Below are positions 1 to 11,990 of a stretch of DNA of 64,000 nt, in pieces. Below the pieces are notes generated by a model that saw only the letters and a list, made by a program, of their open reading frames with translations, was not told the DNA's origin and did no database searches. Numbering within the stretch: the first letter of the stretch is position 1; every line of letters starts with the position of its first letter. The DNA lies in NCBI GenBank assembly GCA_025024175.1, contig QCXZ01000001.1, forward strand, positions 26,158,942 to 26,222,941, written 5' to 3'. Source of the DNA: Rhyzopertha dominica (lineage: Eukaryota > Arthropoda > Insecta > Coleoptera > Bostrichidae). Made by a program: the position numbers and the translations under genes.

Positions 1-560
1 GACACTTCGCATGCAGAGAGCACTGCGAATCCTCTCCCTCTCATTTGGCCCGGAAAAAATACACATTTTCGGGACACAATCAAAATTACCCTTCGAGCGG
101 AGCCGGCTCCCGGGCAATTTTAAAAATGGGTTTTTTCTTAATTACAAAAAAGTCTAATTATAAGAAACACGGCGAGGACGTTAATTGATTTGGAAACGGG
201 AAAAGAATGCCGCGCCTGAAATTATTATTTGACAGGGGCACTCTGGGTAATACATTATTTTCATGGCACGNACGTGAGATTCCTCGTTTCGTTTAGTTCG
301 CAAATTGGACTAAGCGGCTGCCGCGCTTAACATGGCGAATGGATATACACCGCACCTNACGGGAAATGAAAAGTCATAAACGTCAAATCTGACTGGAATC
401 GCGGTAATGTGTTTGAATAAGCGGCATACGGAGTTCCGTAAATGCCGTAAAATTGCTGATTGACGACATGTCCAAACGAAACCTTTTTCACTCAGATTGT
501 TTTGACTTTCAATAACTTCAGTCAACGTTCGAAGACGGAAGGTATAATATCAAATGTCGC
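1..560. other. GC-rich island, no recognisable gene
   Basis: This stretch is richer in GC than the DNA to its right and contains several short unique blocks, including a GC-rich segment near 95-120 and another near 310-360. Short open frames exist on both strands but none resembles a known protein. It may be regulatory or conserved non-coding DNA of a neighbouring developmental gene; that is inference from composition only. Confidence 0.3.
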
Positions 561-734
561 AATGACGCCTCAAATGTGTTTTACATTTTATTTACTTTTT
601 TGTTGTAAATACAGCTGCTGTTCAACCAAATTGCTCTTAGGTATTTCTTTTGTGGATCTCACCTATTAAACCTTTCAATTGTCTAAAGTAATATCTACGT
701 TCTTAACATTACTGAAGATCAGGCATATTTTCTC

Positions 735-1090
735 CCACTTTCCATGCAGGTGACCTCAATTTAACCGCATAGCGGCTAATATAGCAGGACATTAATACAG
801 ATCAGGAAAAGTTTCGGTCCTAGAATGCTGCCCTGAGGTACTCCACAAGTATTTCCAACTAGTTGACTAAATGTCCTTTCAATCTGGTTTCTGTGCGATA
901 AGTACTTTTAATAGGCAAGTTTGCTTTTCCTGGAATTCTACCTCTTTCTGGTTTGTGCAGAAACATGGCACCGTGCACCGTCCACTGTGTCAACCGCTTT
1001 TTAGGTGTATGAAAATAGAGAGGGAGTTTTGTTTCAAAGCTTTTCTAGGACTTTTGAGGTTGCTAGTAAAATGAGTATACGACTATAATT
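735..1090 (-). pseudogene. LINE (non-LTR retrotransposon) reverse transcriptase relic
   Basis: Read on the minus strand, 768-893 encodes a segment with GVPQGSILGP (around 816-845), the hallmark B block of LINE reverse transcriptases, followed by KLFLICINVLLY where active elements have LLFLIYINDL. Upstream in the minus direction, around 976-1003, is KAVDTVDG, which corresponds to the A-block motif KAFDTVDH and keeps both aspartates. Stops and frame changes separate and flank the two blocks, and no YADD block, endonuclease, poly(A) tail or target-site duplication could be found. The motif style fits the Jockey/CR1/RTE range of LINEs; the exact clade cannot be decided by eye. This is an old, 5'- and 3'-truncated copy. 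Confidence 0.7.
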
Positions 1091-2244
1091 TGAAATATCT
1101 ATAGTTCTTTGCTTGTGCGTTGATACAATTATAGGTGTCTTCATCTGCTTTTGAAAAATGGACTTGAATTGAAAAGATCTTCCAAGGGTATTCCTAAATA
1201 AGGGCAGCAGGTTTTTAGTACTTTTTTGTTTTTTTTTACTTCGGCTTCATCCTGAGTGCAAGATTTAGCGAACTCTGTGGGGTAGTACCTTTTCTCTAAC
1301 TATCTGTGGATTTAGTTGCATTCCTGCAAAACTCCGAGAGAGTGTAGTTCCTATAGTTGCAAAGGTCGTGTTCATTCGTAAATTTCTTCCTAGTTTTCAA
1401 ACAAAGTTTGACCTGTTGTCAATTGTGTACCAGTATTTAGTTCTTATAGAGTTTGAGCATAGAACAGAGTGGTTCTATGTTTTGATATTTTAAACGATTA
1501 TCAATGGTGTTTAAAAATTAGTTAGTACTCTATTATCACCAATATATACATACCTTCACTATAACTTGCTTTGAATTATACCCTTTGTGCAGACTGATAT
1601 TAACTGCTTATCTAAATGTATGTAGGACAAAAACGCGTATATTATGCTGTAATATGCACAGGTACGGCGTAAGCACTAAAACAGTACTCTTATCAAAATT
1701 TAACGATACAAACCGACACAATCTAAACAACCACTTCGAGTACCTTTGATTGTGGACTACCATCTGCAAATGACTCCCATAACACATTTTGCCGTCCCTT
1801 TCATGTAACGATGTACATTGCCTAAAGCGCTATCAGGGCGCACGCTAAGCAAACTGCACTACAAAGGGTTGGGTGCCAACTAAGCCGCAAGGTTGCTAAC
1901 AGCTTGAAGTTATAACCCAACGCCTTGTCTAATTAGTAAATAATTCACTGGTAAGCCACCTCGGCAATTAATAACGCGCTTAGCACTAAGACGTTCCCAA
2001 ACAGGGGTGGGCTATAATGGGGGGTGAACACAATATTGCTCCACCCTTGGTTGTTCACTGGAGCGTTTGGTTATACCTGTTCCAAGCACGCAGGTAAATA
2101 TAATGACTTAAAAAAATCCATACTAAGGCAGAATAGGCGTCAGAGACATAAGAAATGGGAATACATGAAACAAATGGGTACAAGCCGAACTATGGCTTAA
2201 ATACTTCCTAATTATGTGGTAAATGATAATTGTACATAAAGTGG
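1091..2244. other. AT-rich non-coding interval
   Basis: I see no gene or recognisable mobile element here. The part from about 1740 to 2060 is somewhat more GC-rich, with runs of unique sequence and homeodomain-type TAATTA cores around 1930-1975, and could be a regulatory element; this is not demonstrable from one sequence. Confidence 0.3.
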
Positions 2245-3400
2245 TAACATCTAGGTTTCCGGCAATATCTTTTTCAAACGAATTTTACTTTTTCGCGAAT
2301 ATCTTGGAAATTATAAGTCTAATCTAAAAAAAATGATATGGAGTAATTTTAATTGTTATTTAATTTGGAACAAAGAAGGTCTATAGATTTTACTCCCCGA
2401 GCCTTGTTTAAGGAGTTATGGACAAAAAGAGACCTCTACGTGCGTTATAGTAACTGTGCACTATGCCGTGCAATATCTACTACTTTTAGTTGCATTTAAT
2501 ATCTGCAATCACGACTAAATATTTTACTGATCATTTAAAATAATTATGCAATAAACCGTTTACCCTTTTATTTTATTAATATTTGTGAGGTGAAAATATG
2601 AATGGCTGAAGCCTAATGAATGGCATACTGCTGAGAGAGGGAATGATTTCATGACTACTACCAAATTAAGAAACTTGAGGTACCATCTGGTTTATTGTCA
2701 ACTTACGTCTACTAGTTTACTTCTTTTTCTGCCTAGAGAAAGGTTAAAATTGAAATCGTCGACAGGTGCTTCAGTGTCGGTGGTATTTTCTTCATCTGTT
2801 ACTTTATCAATTTCCGCAAGAGAAAATTTGCCATATCAATATCCATATACTCGTCTACGTTATCTTCGAAGTAAATTTCTATATCTATATTATGTATTAC
2901 TTCTTTGACAATTATTGCAAATTGAAGAATAATAAAGCCCACTTTAGGACAACTGCAATTTTCAAGCAGCCTTTCGCATATTTATAACAGTTGTTAGTTG
3001 TTGTTGTCGTTAATTGTATTATAGGTACCAGTAATAAACCATAGGATGTTTGCGCCCATCCTCAATCTAGTGGTGCCAATGAATTCCCAGGCCAGCTTTG
3101 TAATTGATGGAAAAACTCTAAAAGAGTGTTCTCCTGCAGCTTGAACTTGAAAAGTGTTAAATTTTTATTTAATAATGTTTTAATTATTACACATCCAACA
3201 GGGTAGCACAGTTTTTGTAACAGCGCGAACGGAGAGGTTACGTTCATTGTTTATGAATGGATAAATAAGATATGAGAAGTAAAAGATAGATATCTTTATG
3301 TTCCAAATTTAATAACAATTTAAATTGCTTTCAACCTTTTTTGCGATTAGACTTATAGTTTTCTAGTTTCTGAGATATTGGCAAGAAACTGAAACTAAAA
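2245..3400. mobile_element. Divergent inverted-repeat element (long-TIR MITE-like)
   Basis: The left arm (about 2245-2475) and right arm (about 3190-3400) are inverted copies of one another. Shared blocks include ATAAGTCTAATC (left near 2315-2326; its complement near 3345-3356) and AATTTGGAAC (left near 2360-2370; its complement near 3300-3310). Weaker similarity continues inward to the ACCTCT block near 2430 and its complement near 3235. The roughly 715-bp centre has short frames with no known domain. Ends and target-site duplication could not be fixed. It may be one old non-autonomous DNA transposon with long terminal inverted repeats, or two copies of a shorter repeat inserted in opposite directions. 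Confidence 0.5.
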
Positions 3401-5223
3401 TAAAACAAATAAAATAAAAGCCCTTTCCAATTATTATATTATTATTCACGTACATGTTTCTTGGTAGCTAGTTATTGTAAAAACTGTCTTGTTTAGTTCA
3501 TATCTACAGTCCTGAATTTTACAGTGTAGCATGTCTCCTAAAACCCTAAAAAAGGGAACAACACTTTAAACGATGAACTGCAACCAACCCAAATTTTATC
3601 ATCGATTATGTTGATATTTCTATCCTTTTTTCACTAAGCTCATGTAGGCAATGTAGATCTCTATACTTACCGTCCGAACAATAACCTACGTTGTAGTTCT
3701 AAAGCCACCGCTAGATGATCTGTTGGTGATGACTCCCTAAAGTGCGGTGTAAAACGTATCCATATCAAAAGTAGAGAAGCTATAAGAATTGATGTAATAA
3801 AAGTTAAAGAGTTGGATTATAAAGAAAGGCAGAAGAACAACTTGTTGCCGAAGTTCACATAATCTTATAAGATCTTCGTCGAACAAAGTTGGCGAAAATA
3901 GCTAGTGCTGAATTGTGAAAACAACATTCGCTGATGAACCAATTGCAATGAATTAGATCAGGATAAACAACTTTTGTTATGTTGTTATTAATTACTATCT
4001 TAAAACCTGAAGTTCTTTATCATTATTGATCTTATTGATCATTCCGTGAAAGTAATAACTTTAGTTACGGATATTTGGCTCTGTTTTCCACACTTCTGGG
4101 TACAATGATTTCTCAAGCTAATATCATCCGAAATGCAAGTGCCCTTCCGACTGCAAATCACACCCCGCCGTTTTGTGGAGCTTAATATTTATGCGCACAA
4201 GTGCATGAGGATGGGACCACGCGGCGCTGGCACACGTCACGGTCTCTTCAGTCCATTAGGGGCACGCTCCTCAACAAAAGAACAGCGCCCTAGGCCTCTG
4301 GTGTCGGGTTACCGATAACATCACCCCCACAGAATATTAGCTGCCAGAATTACGAAAGCCAATAACGATAATTATATTAGTATTGAACGGTAATCTGCCG
4401 CAGACAATTCTCACGGTTGGAAGTCGGATGAAGTAAAGGAGGGTTCACACGAGTCCGAAAACAAGTGCAGTCCAATGCAGTAAAACTATTATAAGTGATC
4501 GCGATTATTTAAACCTAAATCCTTAAAGATGAATGAAGCCCTGGAAGATCAGTAGGTGAACTGGCTTCAAAAATTGTTATGCATACAATAGGATGTTCAA
4601 AGTCAGCGTAAGATTGATTCTTCGAAGCATTACACGCCAATATAAATATATGGCATCGATTGTTGTCAGCATTTTTTGAGGCCGGTGGTGATAGTCAGGC
4701 ATATATTATAAAAGGATTGTAAATGGAACTCATGAACTCATCCTTTGTGGCCCTAAATCAAAATAGCATAACAAGGACAAGTAGATAGTGATCCGGTCAT
4801 CAACTGGTGTGCTGATGACGTAAAGTTGCATCATAAAAATGTTCGCAGTTCATTCCGGGTCGTGATTCCTCGCAATCGTATCACTCACTGCTATGGTTAG
4901 TACCTTCAGAGCTGAGTTCATAGTCGAAAACATAACTGTTTGTGTTCATACAGCGACAGCTGTTTAGAAGCCTAAGCAAGAGACCATTAAAAGACATTTT
5001 AGAATAAAAGAAAGATGGAAGACAAGGGAAGGTGGCAGCAGACGTTCTTAAATACCATAACGAAGCTAGCATTGCCATGTCTGCTTTACGACGTGCGGCT
5101 GTCAAGAAATTTACTAAACTGTACTTGCCTCCTATAGATTTGTGCGAAAGCTGTACAATAAGTAACAGAAATTTGTTTTCCATTTTCTGTTCTTGATATA
5201 AGGCCTTAAAGATGAGCATAGGG
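3401..5223. other. AT-rich non-coding interval with one GC-rich island
   Basis: No gene is supported. A GC-rich island lies at about 4130-4340 and includes the GC block near 4215-4300; its 61-codon open frame has no recognisable domain. The minus-strand open frame at 4881-5219 (112 codons) has no recognisable domain and its start overlaps the edge of the mariner relic to the right, so I do not treat it as a gene. Confidence 0.3.
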
Positions 5224-5650
5224 CTGGACGTCCATATAATTTTGACGGCAATATTTTAAATGCATTTAGTGGAAAACCCACGTCAACCAGCAAATGATTT
5301 AGCAGGAATACATCACAACCAGCTATTTGCCGTCAACTGGAGAAATTTGAGAAGTCTGTAAGTTATGAGTACGGGTACACCACAATCTCAGTAAACAGAA
5401 TAAAAAAGATGGCAATCGCCATAAGTCTACTGGTAAAAATATAGCCTTTTCAGACAGAATTATAACAGGCGTTGAAAAATGAGTTACTTGTGACAATATC
5501 GTTCGTAAAGGACAGTAGCTTGATAAGGATCAACCACTCATACCAGATCTGAAGCAAACATCCATGGAAAAAAGATTTTATTGTGTGTATCGATTGATCA
5601 TCGAGGGATAATTTATCACGAGTTTTTGAATTCGAACTGAATTATTTTCA
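5224..5650 (+). pseudogene. Mariner-like transposase relic
   Basis: Translations in changing frames match the central part of mariner (DD34D) transposases. 5224-5330 carries GRPYNFD and VENPRQPANDLAG, the linker and second helix-turn-helix; 5300-5360 carries ICRQLEKFEK. 5456-5530 carries DRIITGVEK, a stop, then VTCDNIVRKGQ, another stop, and LDKDQP, which corresponds to the block RIITGDEKW...DNxxRKRQWLDKDQP around the first catalytic aspartate. That aspartate codon is GTT (Val) at 5471-5473, and the following tryptophan position is TGA. Similarity fades after about 5650; no terminal inverted repeats were identified. It is inactive on several independent grounds. Confidence 0.7.
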
Positions 5651-6640
5651 TTCAGTAACATTCAATTTATTATAATTTAACATTAGTTAACTAATAATTA
5701 CTCAAGTGGTGTCCATATGTATGTTTAATACATATTTTACCGTCCAGCAACATATTGACATTTACCGCAAAAGCAGGTGGGCCTTCGAGTGCGTTAATCA
5801 AGAAAGTTAGACAATGTCAGTCTAATACACCAACATCATACATGCAAAACAAAACATTACGTAGAATAAAATCAAATTAGAACAATTAAATAAAAGCTTA
5901 AAGATGATGATGTATAGATCTGCATAGGTATAAAGAAATAGTAAAAACATAACATAACAATTAAAAAGGAACATAACATAAATATAAATAAAACTGTTGG
6001 GTACCTAAATTTTTAAATGCCAGCGTGACTCAAAAAAGATTTTGGTCACGATTTTTTAATAAAATGCTAGTGTATTCCAAAGTATCTTATATATTGCAAC
6101 TTGGAAACGTTATAAAAACCTATTCTCGCGTAATTAAAAAGACTATTAAGTAGCTGTTCTATTTATGGTTATGTATTTATCTAGGATAAACTTGTTTTCT
6201 CTATTGAAAGAAGCTATTGGACGACGTTGAAAATTTATAACATTCTAAAGCTCATAACCTAAACGTACTCATTATGTTTTTCTTTCAATAGGCTTTAAAA
6301 CGAGATTATAGTTTATGGCTCGAAATAATGTTAGCCATTTGTAAATATACCGTATCAAGCTGTACTGAAGTGATAAAGTAATTGATATAGAATGACGCGA
6401 TTATTATTTTCAATAAAATAGGCTTGCAAATTGCACTTGCAAAGAGAATTACGAGATATTGTTGAAAAACATTTGTATGAAATGTGCTTATATTTAGGTA
6501 ACGTATTTAGGAGTATAGTGCCTTGAAGTTCCAGTTGTACTTATACTTGGCTTTATCCAAAATAATTTGNAATAATTGAATAAATACAGGTTCGTGATTA
6601 TAAAGAGTTTCAGCGTATCCCCGAAAGATGTACTTCCCTT
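5651..6640. other. AT-rich non-coding interval
   Basis: Very AT-rich DNA with no convincing open frame, repeat or motif. It may contain the unrecognisable 3' remainder of the mariner relic that ends near 5650. Confidence 0.3.
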
Positions 6641-6659
6641 TCTTACGACCTAAACAATA

Positions 6660-6890
6660 AAGAATCGTCCTTTTATGTTACCCACTCGAGATTTTAGGAA
6701 ATCTGCAGCACGTTCCGTAATCAAGTTTGATCACTTCCTTCACGGCAATAACCGCGAAGATGGCCTCCCTTTCCCAGATATTGCCCTTCGCCGAAACCAT
6801 AAACGCGGCGAAATGCTTTCACCATCCGGACGACCCAGCTTCATCAAGGCTGCGCGCAAACGTCAATTACATTTTCGAAATGTAGGTTGA
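6660..6890. other. GC-rich island, possible regulatory DNA
   Basis: A compact block of mixed, non-repetitive sequence with clearly higher GC than its flanks. A 71-codon open frame (6675-6890, +) runs through it but has no known domain or motif. Conserved non-coding sequence around a developmental gene is a reasonable inference, not a demonstration. Confidence 0.3.
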
Positions 6891-7329
6891 GGCATAAGTG
6901 AAAAAGCGCAGGATGGAACGTGCAGCATATGAATAAGGGCTCGTTGCTTGCCACTTGATACTGTAACGGAGGCAGTTGCGAGACAGGGTGGTATTGTATA
7001 ACATGGGGGTGCTAATAAAATTAAGGCAGTAAATGGCCCTATACACCAGCATCACACCACATGCTGCCGGATCCGCATGGAACATCGCGGATAAAATGTA
7101 TCGTCTTCGTGATCAATGCCATCTGTGGTGGTTAGATTATAAATCAGTAAATTCATTTAGTGCTAATTTACTTACTAATTGCAATGATGCAACTAAATAA
7201 ACTGCAATAAATGTAAAGTGTAGAAAGTTACTAAAGTTGCGAAAAATTAAAAACTGCTACGGAATAGAGTGCACTATTTACAGTGGACTAGGTAATTACT
7301 AGTGATGTAAACTAGGGATCCTAGAGCTT

Positions 7330-8954
7330 TAAACGAGGACATATTTATATGTGCCATATAAAACGCAACAATATTTTTGTTTTATCACGTGTTTTACCAA
7401 ACGGCGAAGAAAAACCTCGAGAACGTTGTCGTCAGTTGAAAAGATTTGGAGTCAAATTTAACGTGAAGGTTTAGCTATCATTCATGGCTTATTTAAATTC
7501 AGTCAATATTTGCTGGGCAGATCCTTTACCTTAGTATGCGACAATAAGCCGCTGTTGGCTATTTTTCACCCGAATAAAGGTATACTGCAATTCTCTGCAA
7601 ACCGTTTGAGAAGATTAGCGCTAATATTGTCAAATTACCAGTATAAAGTAAAGTTTATTAAGTCAGAAAATAACGTGGCATATTAGCTGTCAAGATTGCC
7701 CGAAGAAATTTCTGCAGATCATTGTCATGATTCAAATAATTTTGATTACGTTAATTACTTTAATGATAATGACTATTTTCAAACAGACTTTGAAACAATT
7801 CAAAGCATACAAAATTCGACGCGATTCTTTCAAAAGTTGTCAATTTTGTCAATAAAGGTTGGCCAAAATATGTAAAAACGGATTCCAAATTGAAAGATTA
7901 TTACCCCATCAGAAACCAGTTAACCATAGAACAAGGTGTTTTGATGTGGAATCACAGAATATGCATACCATTTCAATTGCGAGCAAATATTTTAACACAG
8001 CTACATGCTGCATTAATGCTGCATGAATTGCACGTGGTTACTTCTTTTGGTCAGGTATTAATCAAGATATCGAAAATGTATCAATTTTGCGAAAATTGTT
8101 CTACTGTGAAACAGTCACCACCAAGGGTGGGTCTCACTCCCTGGAAATGGCCTGAAGAACTATTTTCAAGGCTTCATATAGATTATATGGACCCGTTTTT
8201 AAACAAGTACTTCCTAATTGTATTGGATGCACACTCAAAGTGGTTAGGTTAGTATTTCCAACCAACAACATTACATCCAATTTCACGATTACTGCCTTAC
8301 ACAGCGTGATTGCAGTGTTAGTGTCAGACAATGCGCCAAATTTGGTAAGTCAAGAATTTAAAAAATTTCTAAATTCATTTCACATAAAACATGTCACTTC
8401 TGCGCCTTATAACCCTCAGTCTAACGGAGCTGTTAAAACTATTAAAAATGCTTTAAAAAGGGTACTATCGCAAGGTAAAAATATTAATTTAAATAAAGTG
8501 TTACAGACATTCTTGTTTGATTACAGAACGTCCATTCATAGCACTACGGGAGTTTCTCCATCTCTTTTTATGTTCAATAGAAATATTCGTAACAAATTTA
8601 GCTTGATGGGACCACATAGCAGTATTCAAGAAATAGATACAAAATTTTGGCGGAAGAGAAAGAAGTTTTAGAGTAGGGCAGAAAGTAAAAGTGAAGGACT
8701 ATAGAAGTATAAATGTAAAATGGATTAGTGCTATAGTGAGGAAGATCATTGGAAAATGTACGTACTTAGTACAAGTTCCAGGATTAGATTGCTTGTGGAA
8801 GCGCCACACTAATCAAATTATAAATAATTTGCAAATTTCAACAGCTCCTGTAGGCGTTCCCACAAGTAATGAAAGTCAAGTGTCTGATGAGGTAAACAGT
8901 AGTAACCGACCTAAAAGGATGGTTAAGCCTCCTGAGCGACTTATATATCATTAA
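7330..8954 (+). pseudogene. Ty3/gypsy retrotransposon pol relic: RNase H and integrase
   Basis: This is the 3' half of a gypsy-type pol gene, in the order RNase H, zinc-binding, integrase core, C-terminal domain. RNase H covers about 7379-7712: VLPNGEEKP, then DNKPLLAIFHPNKG and VKFIKSENNVAY, an in-frame TAG at 7684-7686, then LSRLPEE. The integrase zinc finger lies at 7970-8110 with HELH and CENC. The core keeps its first acid in LHIDYMDP (near 8175) and its second in VSDNAPN (near 8325). In NGAVKTIKNALK the usual catalytic Glu is Lys (AAA at 8435-8437). The C-terminal domain at 8691-8954 shows VKDYR, KWISAIV and WKRHTNQI. Frames change near 7440, 8240 and 8670. Gag, protease and reverse transcriptase are absent, so the copy is 5'-truncated or deleted. 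It resembles arthropod K02A2.6-like gypsy elements. Confidence 0.88.
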
Positions 8955-9011
8955 TATTTTTTGTGTGTATGATTCTGTTAATGGAACTAACCATAAAATT
9001 TTATAATATTT

Positions 9012-9025
9012 ATGAGGGGGAAGAA
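9012..9025 (+). other. Polypurine tract of the gypsy element
   Basis: A purine run with a G5 core (GAGGGGGAAGAA, 9014-9025) lies directly before the TGT that opens the 3' LTR. This is the expected place and composition for the plus-strand primer of a Ty3/gypsy element. Confidence 0.6.
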
Positions 9026-9209
9026 TGTACCATACGCGGAATTAATACCATATTCAAAAAGAGTGTTTTTTATATATAGTTTTTGTGCAGTTTACGGCAG
9101 TTAGGTCGACACGAATTTGGATAGTGGAATAAACGTGTTGTTAAGAGCTCGGTGCTTATTATTGAAGAGTGCCTGTGCTTCCCGATTTGCATAATAAGAA
9201 TATATTACA
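9026..9209 (+). repeat. 3' LTR of the gypsy relic
   Basis: About 184 bp that begins TGTACC right after the polypurine tract and ends ATTACA, giving the canonical TG...CA ends. An AATAAA at 9129-9134 could serve as the polyadenylation signal. No second copy of this LTR was seen upstream, so the 5' LTR and most of the internal region are missing from the window. The right boundary is a judgement from the CA end, because there is no partner LTR to align. Confidence 0.55.
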
Positions 9210-10440
9210 ATTTTAAAACAAAATTTAATTTATATTCAACCTAAACTTATTATCTTATTATTAGCATAACCTTCATAAAGTAATAATTCTAAATCCTTGG
9301 AAAAAATTAAGTTTTTTCTCAAATATGCCGTTTACAAAAATTTACAGTTTTGTCGCAATTGAACTTTTGGATGCCAAACCAGCCCAACTAGATACCAAAT
9401 ATGTCCTCGTATATAATAATAATATGACTGCTGCACTATTAGAACTCTTATACATAGAGTAGAAAATCATATTAAAAAGGATGAGGATTAGTATTCTCCC
9501 AAGCTTATAACTATAAAAAAAGACAAACTATACCATACCGTACTGTACATCGCACGAAAAATCAAGTAATATCGGTAGAGGATGCAACATACACCAACTT
9601 AATGCAGAAATAATTTCTAGACATAAACTGCATTTCGTCTACGTGCTGGTATTGATAAATAATTAAGCTTGACTGTTAGGATAACAGACTCCCGTTTCCA
9701 CAGTAATACATCTTGACTCTTCGGATGTGTCAAAATTTAAATCGTATAAAAGCTATATTTTAAAAATAAAGCATGTTAGCCGCTAGTGAGAAAATCAACA
9801 AATTTTAATATTGAGCTATCCTAAAATACCTGTACCTAAATGAGTTCTGAGGTCAGGAGGTTTGTGCCGATATGGTTAATACGGTTTACAATGCCTGCCC
9901 TTCTTACACCACTGTAAAGTTTTGAGTTGAAAAAAAAATTTAATTCAAGGTGACCAGAGGCCAGCATTTCTTCGTCAACGCCTCAAAGCATCGATGTATT
10001 CCATGACATGATACTCGCATTGTCAAATCGACGAAATTGAATTAAAATATATATTTGAAACACAGAGCATTTTATATGAACGAAATAGATTCCAAAATGT
10101 TGAACGCTGAGACAAAAAAATACAGTCAGTAGAATGGAAGCACTCTGGGTCTTCAAGACCAAAAAAATTTCGGGTCCAATAATCGGTTTAAAAGCTTTTG
10201 CTTGACTTCTCCGAGATGGCCTAGGTATCAACTACATTGATCATCTGCAGAAGGGGATAACAATGACAGGAAAATACATTACGCCAAGAATTAAGGCACC
10301 ACCAAAAATTATCCATAACTTTGATGTTAATTGATGTACAAACTACTTGATTGATATATATGATTATTTTTGTATGATATTGGTTGAATGTTCCACAAAG
10401 TGAGTTCAATGATTATTTTTCACATAAATAAGTTATGAAT
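9210..10440. other. AT-rich non-coding interval
   Basis: No gene or known mobile element is recognisable. Open frames on the minus strand (9983-10231 and 10221-10409) are short, AT-rich in codon use and without domains. Confidence 0.3.
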
Positions 10441-10443
10441 GTA

Positions 10444-10497
10444 TACCGGGTGTAACAATTATAAGATTTTTTCCATAAATTTTGTAACACCCTGTAG
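10444..10497. repeat. Tiny inverted-repeat fragment (TACCGGGTGT...ACACCCTGTA)
   Basis: A 54-bp segment starts TACCGGGTGTAACA and ends TGTAACACCCTGTA. The ends are imperfect inverted repeats and both carry the TA expected at Tc1/mariner-type insertion sites. It may be a miniature or internally deleted element, or the 5' terminal repeat of the mariner relic that follows. Confidence 0.35.
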
Positions 10498-10739
10498 AGT
10501 TTGACAGTGGTAACAAAAATTTGTAATTTAGATCAAATTGTAGCATTACCACTTATTAACAATCTCTTTTTTTTTTCATTCACTTATTATCTCTATTGTT
10601 TTGGAAGAAAATAGCCCTAGTAATTTGGACACGAATTAACATTTTTAGATATTTTTTTATGGTGTTAATTCCTTGGAGTAGTGTATTATTCGCAATTGTT
10701 GAGAAAATTATTGCTCTAAAATGTTTGGAAAAAGTGTGG

Positions 10740-11990
10740 AATGGTCAGCAAGTGGTACATTGCAATATTCCAGATTCCATTATCCAGATTCACCTGACTT
10801 TGCTCCACTTAACTACCGTATACAGGGTCCGCCACTTAAAACTCCCCAGGCTCGTATTTTCTTTATTTTTTTAGGTACAACCTTAAGTTATATGTCAAAT
10901 TGTAGGTCTTTTTAAACTCTTTAAAAATAGAATATTGGGTGTCAAAAATTTTTTTTTTGTAAATTATATTTACCGAATAAAGTTAATTTTTGTAAGTATT
11001 TTTTAACCTTACCCCGTATAATAAATATTGCTTTATAGTTGGATGCCGCCTTTTATTTTCTTCAATTTGTGTCTTTACCATGTATGCGTAATTTTTGCTC
11101 CTTCTTAGTGAAAAACAAGAAAAACTAGTCGCCGCCATTTTTGTTAACAGGGTTGTTCAGAATTTTTTAAGTGTTACTTTAGTAGCTTATTACGGTACAA
11201 ATTATGCCTACATACCCATCGCTGCATACAAAACCCCAAAATTTGGAGTAACTTTTTAATAAATAAAGTACAAAGTTCGTTCTACAGAGAGAGAGGCTGG
11301 AAAACGAAACCCTACGATGAGGCTAGTTTGGTTTTCTGCATCACGCACTAGCCTCATCGCAGGGTTTTGTTTCCTAGCCTCTCTCTCTGTAGAACGAACT
11401 TTGTACTTTATTTATTTAAAACTTACTCCAAATTTTGGGGTTTTGTGGGCAGCGATGGGTATGTAGGCATAATTTGTACCGCAATATGATACTAAAGTAA
11501 CACCTAAAAAATTCTGAACCATCCTATTAACAAAAATGGCGGCTACTAGTTTTTCTTGTTTTTCACTAAGAAGGAGTAAAAATTACGCATACATGGTACA
11601 GACACAAATTGAAGAAAATAAAAGGCGGCATCCAACTATAAAGCAATATTTAAAAAAAGGGTTAAGGTTAAAAAATATTTACAAAAATTAACTTTATTTG
11701 CAAAATATGGTAATTAACAAAAATTTTTGGACACCCAATATTCTATTTTTAAAGAGTTTAAAAAGACCTACAATTTGACATAAAACTTAAGGTTGTACCT
11801 AAAAAAAATAAAGAAAATACGAGCCTGGGGAGTTTTAGGTGGCGGACCCTGTATTTCCTGAACTCAAAAATAGTCTGAAAATGCGGTTTTCTTCCAACGA
11901 AGAAATTAGGGAAGATGTAGAAGGCTGGATAAGATATAGGTAAGAAGAACAGAAGACAGTACAGGACCACTGTTTAATGTGCATTCAATT
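10740..11990 (+). pseudogene. Mariner-like transposase relic, split by a palindromic insertion
   Basis: Two pieces that belong together lie on either side of the palindrome at 10823-11851. Left of it, 10740-10820 encodes WSASG...YPDSPDFAPLNYR, which matches the block around the third catalytic aspartate of mariner transposases (YSPDLAPSDYHLF). Right of it, about 11855-11945 encodes FPELKNSLKMRF and SSNEEIREDVEGWI, the segment that normally follows directly. The join shows that the palindrome inserted at a TA inside the gene. There is also a frame change at the join beyond the 2-bp target duplication, and a stop soon after. The N-terminal half was not recognised. Confidence 0.65.
10823..11851. 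mobile_element. 1,029-bp near-perfect palindromic (foldback) MITE with TA duplication
   Basis: The sequence folds around position 11337. Arms of about 505 bp (10823-11327 and 11347-11851) are near-perfect inverted copies, separated by a 19-nt spacer. The ends are CAGGGTCCGCCACTT and its complement, flanked by TA on both sides (10821-10822 and 11852-11853), the target duplication of Tc1/mariner-type transposition. Differences between arms are scattered substitutions and small indels. It has no transposase: open frames such as 10721-10915 (+) and 11758-11970 (-) are the same arm read twice. It sits inside a mariner pseudogene, so it arrived later than that element. Confidence 0.85.

Noticed and set aside
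4881..5219. Minus-strand open frame of 112 codons
   Set aside because: No family resemblance, and its 5' end borders the mariner relic on the opposite strand.
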